Below are positions 52,887 through 58,850 of a stretch of DNA of 58,850 bases, piece after piece. The DNA is from Bacteroidaceae bacterium (GTDB taxonomy: Bacteria > Bacteroidota > Bacteroidia > Bacteroidales > Bacteroidaceae), in the NCBI GenBank assembly GCA_017546505.1, contig JAFYWV010000052.1:1-58850 (forward strand), given 5' to 3'. How positions within the stretch are numbered: position 1 is the first letter of the stretch; every line of letters begins with the position of its first letter. The position numbers and the translations under genes are program-made. A model generated the notes under the pieces. The model saw only the letters and a list, made by a program, of their open reading frames with translations, was not told the origin of the DNA and made no database searches.

Positions 52887-52894
52887 CAAAGATA
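52887..52894 (-). promoter_or_regulatory. -7 box for the small frame upstream of guaA
   Basis: Minus strand TATCTTTG; the -33 region is AT-rich without a clean TTTG. Confidence 0.5.
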
Positions 52895-53001
52895 GATAAA
52901 ATTATATAAAAGTTGTGATAAATTATGAAAAAATATTAAGTTTGCATATATTTCTTCCTGTGGCGCTTGTGCGTGCGGTAGATTAATTATTCCAACTATC
53001 T

Positions 53002-56000
53002 ATGAAAAGACATTTTTCTTTTATTGCAGTTCTGCTTTCTCTGCTATGCTACGTTATGCCGGCAGATGCACAATTTTCTAAAGGAACGGTTGTGCGCCTT
53101 GTGAATAAAAGTACGGGAAAGGCTGCCGCTGCCAATGCAATGCTGGTTGGTTGCACCGACCGTAGTGCCACAGACTATTCGCAGCTGTGGTATGTCGAGG
53201 AACGCTATTATAATGCCATTCCAATTGGCTACAAGGTGAGGCTGCGTAATCTGGGGAACGGCCATTATCTTCAGGGCAACAACAACTCTTCGACTCCGTG
53301 GCGTATGGTCAAGAGTGCCGGGACATATACCGAGAATTATGACGGCCAGAGCACAAAATTTACTACCGATTTGTGGGAGGCGTCAAGGGATGGCTATTAC
53401 ACATTGGGTGCCGAGAACAAGAGTACCGGCAACAGTGATTATTATTACGACAAACTGCATAGCAATGCCGAGGGTAGCTGTGTGAGCTGGATGGGCTCGG
53501 CCGATGCTTCGCTGTGGAGCATTGAGCTTGTCTCGGGTGTCGATGTCCAGGCGCAGTGGAACAAACTTGCCGAATTCGAGAATATGGCAAACCAAAAGAG
53601 TGAGTTCCAGGGCTACCTGAACACGCTGTTTACCGACGACCTTTGTACCGAGCTGCGCAGTGCATATAAGTCGCAGAGCGCGCTTTTGGCATCGTCGGCC
53701 TATCAGGCTCTGCCGGCCGAACTCAAGAGTATGGCTCTGAAGGTGTGCGGCGGCGATTGGAGTGAGGTGAACAAGGACAACGGCAGCGTGTCGTGGACAA
53801 GCTCCACGGCAAAGCGTTTCAGGGTGCAGACAATTGAACCGCATTCTGTTGCCGAAGAGATATGCAAGGTGGTGAATGTTGGGGCATATTCCAATATGAA
53901 CAACCCGACAGGTATTTATGCCGGAAATATGGATATGCTTTATATAATGGTAAAGGGTGATATAAAGCAGGGCGCTGCGCTTTATCTTGCGGGGCTTGCC
54001 CATAATAACAAAGGCTATCTCACCACAATAGCCGGCAGTAATCCTGTGCAGCTTGGTAAGGGGCTGAATATAATACCTTTCTATGGTGACAAGGATATGC
54101 TCTACCTTTTGTATTCGGTTAACAGCCAGAGCAGCAGCTATCCTTTGGCAAACTATCCCGATATTCAGGTGCACATTGAAGGCGGCTCGATAAACGGAAT
54201 GTACGATGCCTCAATGGACGATGCTTCAAGGTTCGGTGAACTTGCCGGCAATGCATCAAAGGCCGGGCTTGAGTATTACGATGTGTTGGGTGGAAAATTT
54301 GTTTACCGCACCAGTTGGGAGACAGTGTTCAAGAACAACAATGCCTCGTCGATTGACCGCGCGTTGGCAATGTGGGATATGATAGGCCTTACACAGCACC
54401 TGGTGATGGGTATATCATCGGCAGCCGAGACTGCGGGTGACCCATTAGGGTTGCATACATATACCTCTGATTTCTCGCGCTCTTTCAACAATCGTCAACT
54501 TGTGCATTCGTTGCCCACCATCGGTGCTTATACGCAGATGCCGTTCCGCATACAGTTCGCGCACGGTGAGGGTATGTTAAGGGGTGATGAGATGGAGCGC
54601 TCAAACTATATCTGGGTGTGTGCGCACGAGTTCGGACACTCCAATCAGAATGCCATAAATATGGTGGGTACCACCGAGGTCAGCAATAACCTGTTCTCCA
54701 ATGTCGCAATTTTCTATCAGGACTATCTGCACACCCGGGGCGGTACAATTGCTGACAATAATTCCGGTTACAGAGATAACATTGCTTGGCACTTCCGTGA
54801 CTCTGATTCAAGGATGAGAATGTTCTACCAGCTGTGGCTCTATTATCACGCAGCCGGCAGAAACAGGGATTTCTTCCCCAAACTATTTGAGTATCTGCGA
54901 AACGACCCGATGGCAATACGTGAGTCGAACGTGGGTGATGTCTACACGTCGGGCGAGTCGTTGAAGTTCTACAAGTATGCCTGCCGTGCAGCAGGGGAGG
55001 ACCTGACTCCTTTCTTTGAGGCTTGGGGCTTCTTCGTGCCCTTTGCAAGGACTGCAATAACCGACTATTATGACTATAATGTCATAAGTCAGGAGAGCGA
55101 CATTAATGTTGCCAAGAACGAGGTTGCCGGATATGGCTACAGAAAGAACTGTTCAATCCTGTTCATTGAGGACCGAATAGGTACTGTGGCCAGCAAAAAA
55201 TATCCTTCACACAACAAACAGTGGATAGGCACGGCGCTGAACACCGGTACTATGGGACAGTATACCGATTATATTAATCCCCTGCCTGCAAACGGTGAAT
55301 ATGTATGGGTGCAGGAGTCCGACAACATCGTCAAAGTCGCAGGTGGCAACGGTGCAGTGGGTGTGATGCTCGAGTGGTCGGGCAAGATGCACGCTTTCTA
55401 TAACGACGCCCGTCTGCAGGTAGATGCCGCCACAATGGCTGCCATAAAGAGCGGTGCGTGCAAGATAAAGGTCATTGGTGCCGACCAGTCGGTTGTCGTA
55501 GCAAAGAATGTGAGCGAAGCCAGTGGCGACGAGGCCAAGAGAGTGATGCTGAAGTCTATGATTGACAAGGTGAACGAGATAAAGAAATACGTTGATACGT
55601 CGTACAAGAGAGTGGGGTACTATAATCCTGTATATACGCAGGGATTGATGCTGCTGTATGAGAAGGCTGTTGCTGTCCACGACGAGAAAATGGCATCGGA
55701 GTACATCGAATACATTGACAAACTGACTGCTGAAATTGCTGCACTTGAGCAACTTGGCGACAGGGCGCGCATTGGCATTGAGAATGGCGCTGTGTATATG
55801 CTCGACAACGTTATGTATCAGGGGTATTATATGTATCTTGGCAGCAATAACGAGGTTGACGGAAAGACACTGTCTTATGGCGATGTGGCATCCTGGGTGT
55901 TCGAGAAGGCTGCCAATGACGGTTCATATTATATAAAGAACCGCAGCAACAACCGTTACATTGGGGTGCTCAATGCTGCAAGCCGTCAGGTTTATGCAAG

Positions 56001-58467
56001 CGAAGCATCGACATCTTCGGCCGGAGTGTTCCGTGTAGAGATGTGTGATGACCGCAGTGTTGCCCTCGGTGGCGTGTCGCAATATCTGCATCTTGATGCC
56101 GCAAAGAATGTCGTGGGCTGGAACAAGGATGCCGAGGCATCGCATTGGAACATCAGGCTTGCAGTGCTGAGTGATGCTGATGATGCCCGATTGGATATGG
56201 AAGTGATGCTGCAGAGTGTCAAGTGGCTTGTGGAAGAGATTGCGACAGGCGCATCGTTCGGCAGTAGTGCCTCGGTGAGCGGGATTGCTGAAAAATATGT
56301 TGGTCTTGTTGAAAAACAGGAAGTTGTTGATGCTTGCCGTTCTGTTGGCAACGCACAGGCGCTGGGCGGTTCGTCGTATAATGTGTATGTGAGTATGTAT
56401 TCCGAACTCTATACACACTATCTTGCTCTGAAAATGGTGTATGATATGGGTAACGACACAAAGCTCAAGAGCGCCCGTCTGGCATTGCTTGCCGTGATGA
56501 ATGAGGTGAGTGCTGCTCTTGCCGGCAATGTTGCGTCGGGGCAAGTGCCGTTGCAATGCACTGATATGTCGGCACCATATTATATATCGTCAAATGCCGA
56601 ACACAATGCCGGTGGCGCGGCAAAGGACGGTGGCGGGTTGCCGGCTCTGCTCGATGGCTCAACAGGAACCTATTTCCACAGCCGTTGGGGCGGTACGCCT
56701 GTTAATGAGCAACATTTCCTGCAAGTGGATATGGGCCGCGGCAATTCCGTCTCGGATTTCTGTTTCAACTACGCGGTTCGTGAGGGCTTGACTCACGCAA
56801 TGCCCACCGGTATAGTGGTAGCCGGCAGTAACGATGGAGCTGGTTTTGAGACAATACTCACGCTAGGCCGTCAGCAATTGGCCGGTGACGCGGCCGGCAG
56901 TGATGCCGATTACTCGCTGAACTCTAACTTTGCCGATGTGGTGAAGAAAGAGCGTAAGATAACATCTGTGAAACTTCATAGTCCCGCCTGTGGTGCGCAG
57001 ACTGCGGATTTGACAAATCCCGACCGTCTATATAATGATATGACTGCAACAACCGTGTTCAATGTCCTTCCCGGTGAGACGGTGACAGCTTCGTTTGTGA
57101 AAGATGGCGGATGGAGTTGGATGCACGGCTACGTATATATCGATGCCGACAAGAACGGGTTCGAGGTATATACCGAGGGTAACAGACCGGGTGGTGACCT
57201 TGTCGCATACTCATTCTATGGAAGCGAAAGCAATGAGAATAACGGACTCAATAGCCTGGGTAACTACATTTCGGGCGAAGGACGCAATGCCCTCGACCCT
57301 CCTTTGTTCACTGCGCCAACAACACCGGGTATCTACCGTATGCGATACAAAGTGGACTGGAACAGTGTCGACCCCAAAGGTGACAATAGCAGTAATTTCG
57401 GCGGCACGATAGCCGACACGGACGGATGCATTGTGGATGTGATGCTGCGTGTGGGTGATGCCGCCGTGCCGGGAATAAAGGAGAATTTTGTTTCCGATAC
57501 CATCTCGTGTGGCAAGGCTTATCGCTATTTGCGCTTTACGGTCACCGAGTCGGATTGCTTTGTCGACTCGCACAACTGTCCGTCATCTCATTTGCAGTAT
57601 AATGGACAATACTTCTTCTGCATTTCAGAGTTCGGGTTGACAAAGATTGACACTACCGACCCCGCCGGTACTTGGTTGCCGCTATATGCAGACGATGCAG
57701 AAACTCTCCTTGCCAAAGCCGACAGAGTGCTTGGGGATGCTTCGAGCGCAGCGCAGTTTGAAAGATGTACTGCCGAGCTGCAGCTGATGGCCGATACTCT
57801 CCGTCGTGCTCTTGAAACACCACTTCCGGTGGAATTTACCACAGAGCAGGACCCCACAGTCTTCTACCGCATCATAGCTGTTTCGGGTAACTCGCCTCTT
57901 GAATATGAGGATGTGGAAACACCGAATATGTTCGATGACTATGGCGCTCCGTTGAACCTTGTGGCTTTTGCCGATTCTGATGAGAACCGTCTTGGCCAGG
58001 CGTGGTATTTTGTGCGAGGACGTGATGTCGGACGTTACTGTATCTGTCCGCTGCAGGGCGATGGCAGAGTGCTTGGTACAAACCCGGAGTGGAACCAGGT
58101 GATGCAGGCCGGCGAAGGACGTGTCTGGGGTGTTGAAAAGGATGATGCCGGATGTGTGACTGAGTGGAATATAACACTCCTTGAGAGCGGCGAGTGTATG
58201 TTCACGCCGGTATATGCAACGACACTTGTTCTGGGTCGAGAAGATATCTACTCGCAAAAGCTGGGCTTTGTAAGTGATTCCTCAACAGAGAACGCAAGGT
58301 TTGTCATAGAAAAAACCGAGCTCAATTATACCGGAGTAGAGCAGTGTGTAACGGCAGAGGAGGATGATGCCGCAGTGGTGTACGACATCTATGGCCGCCG
58401 TGTGGTTCGTGTGACGCTCCCCGGTTTTTACATTGTTGACGGACGTAAGGTATATATCAGGCCTTGA
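53002..58467 (+). CDS. Large M60-family (mucin-type) metallopeptidase
   Basis: 1821-residue secreted zinc peptidase. After a signal peptide (to about ADAQ) comes a ricin/beta-trefoil-like region (about 25-180) and the M60 domain with CAHEFGHSNQNAINM (His542, Glu543, His546) and Glu559. About 900-1090 repeats a ricin-like fold (GAVYMLDNVMYQGYYMYLGS). A discoidin (F5/8 C) domain starts near 1190 and resumes near 1500; between them is a GEVED-like module (YVYIDADKNGF, GDLVAYSFYG, RYKVDWNSVDPKGD). The tail GFYIVDGRKVYIRP resembles three other loci here. M60 enzymes cleave O-glycosylated mucins; that substrate is inferred. Confidence 0.9.
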   Translation: MKRHFSFIAVLLSLLCYVMPADAQFSKGTVVRLVNKSTGKAAAANAMLVGCTDRSATDYSQLWYVEERYYNAIPIGYKVRLRNLGNGHYLQGNNNSSTPWRMVKSAGTYTENYDGQSTKFTTDLWEASRDGYYTLGAENKSTGNSDYYYDKLHSNAEGSCVSWMGSADASLWSIELVSGVDVQAQWNKLAEFENMANQKSEFQGYLNTLFTDDLCTELRSAYKSQSALLASSAYQALPAELKSMALKVCGGDWSEVNKDNGSVSWTSSTAKRFRVQTIEPHSVAEEICKVVNVGAYSNMNNPTGIYAGNMDMLYIMVKGDIKQGAALYLAGLAHNNKGYLTTIAGSNPVQLGKGLNIIPFYGDKDMLYLLYSVNSQSSSYPLANYPDIQVHIEGGSINGMYDASMDDASRFGELAGNASKAGLEYYDVLGGKFVYRTSWETVFKNNNASSIDRALAMWDMIGLTQHLVMGISSAAETAGDPLGLHTYTSDFSRSFNNRQLVHSLPTIGAYTQMPFRIQFAHGEGMLRGDEMERSNYIWVCAHEFGHSNQNAINMVGTTEVSNNLFSNVAIFYQDYLHTRGGTIADNNSGYRDNIAWHFRDSDSRMRMFYQLWLYYHAAGRNRDFFPKLFEYLRNDPMAIRESNVGDVYTSGESLKFYKYACRAAGEDLTPFFEAWGFFVPFARTAITDYYDYNVISQESDINVAKNEVAGYGYRKNCSILFIEDRIGTVASKKYPSHNKQWIGTALNTGTMGQYTDYINPLPANGEYVWVQESDNIVKVAGGNGAVGVMLEWSGKMHAFYNDARLQVDAATMAAIKSGACKIKVIGADQSVVVAKNVSEASGDEAKRVMLKSMIDKVNEIKKYVDTSYKRVGYYNPVYTQGLMLLYEKAVAVHDEKMASEYIEYIDKLTAEIAALEQLGDRARIGIENGAVYMLDNVMYQGYYMYLGSNNEVDGKTLSYGDVASWVFEKAANDGSYYIKNRSNNRYIGVLNAASRQVYASEASTSSAGVFRVEMCDDRSVALGGVSQYLHLDAAKNVVGWNKDAEASHWNIRLAVLSDADDARLDMEVMLQSVKWLVEEIATGASFGSSASVSGIAEKYVGLVEKQEVVDACRSVGNAQALGGSSYNVYVSMYSELYTHYLALKMVYDMGNDTKLKSARLALLAVMNEVSAALAGNVASGQVPLQCTDMSAPYYISSNAEHNAGGAAKDGGGLPALLDGSTGTYFHSRWGGTPVNEQHFLQVDMGRGNSVSDFCFNYAVREGLTHAMPTGIVVAGSNDGAGFETILTLGRQQLAGDAAGSDADYSLNSNFADVVKKERKITSVKLHSPACGAQTADLTNPDRLYNDMTATTVFNVLPGETVTASFVKDGGWSWMHGYVYIDADKNGFEVYTEGNRPGGDLVAYSFYGSESNENNGLNSLGNYISGEGRNALDPPLFTAPTTPGIYRMRYKVDWNSVDPKGDNSSNFGGTIADTDGCIVDVMLRVGDAAVPGIKENFVSDTISCGKAYRYLRFTVTESDCFVDSHNCPSSHLQYNGQYFFCISEFGLTKIDTTDPAGTWLPLYADDAETLLAKADRVLGDASSAAQFERCTAELQLMADTLRRALETPLPVEFTTEQDPTVFYRIIAVSGNSPLEYEDVETPNMFDDYGAPLNLVAFADSDENRLGQAWYFVRGRDVGRYCICPLQGDGRVLGTNPEWNQVMQAGEGRVWGVEKDDAGCVTEWNITLLESGECMFTPVYATTLVLGREDIYSQKLGFVSDSSTENARFVIEKTELNYTGVEQCVTAEEDDAAVVYDIYGRRVVRVTLPGFYIVDGRKVYIRP

Positions 58468-58589
58468 AAAACGGATAAAAGGGTATATAAAATATGTTTT
58501 TTATTAAAACTTTTGTTTTTTAACTGCGTTTGATGTTTTATATGTGAAAACATTTTGTTAAATTTGCACAGATATTCAGTAGGTGAGGT

Positions 58590-58679
58590 ATGAAAACAGC
58601 AAAAACAGTGCTTTTTATTGTACTTGCGGTGTTGATTATGGTGTCGTGCCGCTCGGCCGAATATTGCAATTGTGGATGA
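58590..58679 (+). CDS. Very small lipoprotein
   Basis: 29 residues: MKTAKTVLFIVLAVLIMVSC, then RSAEYCNCG. This is a complete lipoprotein signal with lipobox MVSC (Cys20) and only nine residues after it. AGGTGAGGT precedes the ATG. It lies 71 nt before gap and 122 nt after the M60 gene. I have no function for it; it may be a surface anchor peptide or chance. Confidence 0.55.
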   Translation: MKTAKTVLFIVLAVLIMVSCRSAEYCNCG

Positions 58680-58750
58680 TTAAATCCACTTGATGAAGAG
58701 GATTTGAGATTTTTTTTTAATTATAAACGTTTTAATTAAATTTTAAAGAA

Positions 58751-58850
58751 ATGATTAAACTTGGTATTAACGGTTTCGGTCGTATCGGCCGTATGGTGTT
58801 CCGTGCAGCAGTGAAGAACTTCGCTAACGACATTCAGGTTGTAGGTATCA
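58751..58850 (+). CDS. gapA: Glyceraldehyde-3-phosphate dehydrogenase (5' part, cut by the window edge)
   Basis: The first 33 codons are present. [18 protein letters not shown] is the NAD-binding Rossmann loop of class I GAPDH, the glycolytic enzyme that oxidises glyceraldehyde-3-phosphate. The gene continues past the window end. The upstream leader is AT-rich with an ATTAAATTTTAAAGAA tract. Confidence 0.93.
   Translation, partial: MIKLGINGFGRIGRMVFRAAVKNFANDIQVVGI

Larger units (their letters stand above)
52624..53001. other. guaA / M60 intergenic region
   Basis: 378 nt that hold a 28-codon leftward reading frame, its terminator-like hairpin and a -7 box (listed separately). The right part (52920-53001) is AT-rich with no recognised gene and carries the M60 gene start region. 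Confidence 0.5.

Noticed and set aside
1-58850. CRISPR array, insertion sequence or prophage
   Set aside because: No regularly spaced direct repeats, no transposase or phage structural gene was found on either strand.

Overview
The window looks like chromosome from a gut-type member of the Bacteroidales. The evidence is the promoter style (-33 TTTG, about 19-20 nt, -7 TAnnTTTG, seen repeatedly), SusD/BspA-era style secreted proteins with a shared GIYIxxGKKVxIK C-terminal tail, an M60 (mucin-type) metallopeptidase, DUF4296 and TamL-type lipoproteins, and a RapZ-domain fusion kinase typical of this phylum. I cannot fix the genus from sequence alone. There is no rRNA, CRISPR array or intact insertion sequence. 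One tRNA (His) is present.

Layout. 0-10.7 kb: a three-gene leftward operon (AmpG-like permease, BadF-type amino-sugar kinase, FKBP lipoprotein), a BspA-like leucine-rich-repeat protein, gdhA, a large secreted protein with tandem GEVED-like modules, and a kinase fused to a RapZ C-terminal domain. 10.7-13.5 kb: 1.2 kb of repeat-rich noncoding DNA and an InlB-repeat lipoprotein gene broken by one amber codon. 13.5-36.5 kb is mostly core: ileS-dksA/traR-like-lspA-DUF4296, an RNA methyltransferase divergent from a TamL-type Omp85 protein, an MBL hydrolase, tyrS, tRNA-His, a TonB-domain protein, an ATP-grasp-like protein, an M24 aminopeptidase, a GDPD-like lipoprotein, an AraC regulator, and the overlapping hlyIII-murB-phnP-like operon. 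36.5-43.5 kb: Hsp20 with an unusual cysteine-rich insert, a predicted toxin/periplasmic partner pair lying between two paralogous M3 peptidase genes, a chorismatase-like gene and an AlaX-type editing protein.

43.6-51 kb is the accessory block and the most interesting part. It holds (i) a WYL regulator followed by a PD-(D/E)XK nuclease-like protein and a sigma-70 fragment that contains only region 2, with a shared TGCAA-type palindrome upstream of two transcription units; (ii) crcB and a YgbA_NO protein; (iii) two 95%-identical ~216-bp elements 1.14 kb apart, each upstream of a leftward gene, folding into the same long-stem RNA with compensatory changes in one helix and a terminator that competes with the closing stem; (iv) a frameshifted HipA-like kinase overlapping a DUF3037-like gene.

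51-58.8 kb: guaA whose glutaminase domain is shortened and lacks the catalytic cysteine, a 28-codon reading frame with its own promoter-like and terminator-like signals, a giant M60 peptidase whose discoidin domain is interrupted by a GEVED-like module, a tiny lipoprotein, and the first 33 codons of gap.

Functional threads: cell-wall amino-sugar handling (permease, kinase, APH-RapZ fusion, murB), translation (ileS, tyrS, tRNA-His, AlaX-type editing, RNA methylation), envelope biogenesis (lspA, TamL, FKBP), host-glycan/mucin interaction (M60, BspA, GEVED proteins), and several candidate conflict systems.
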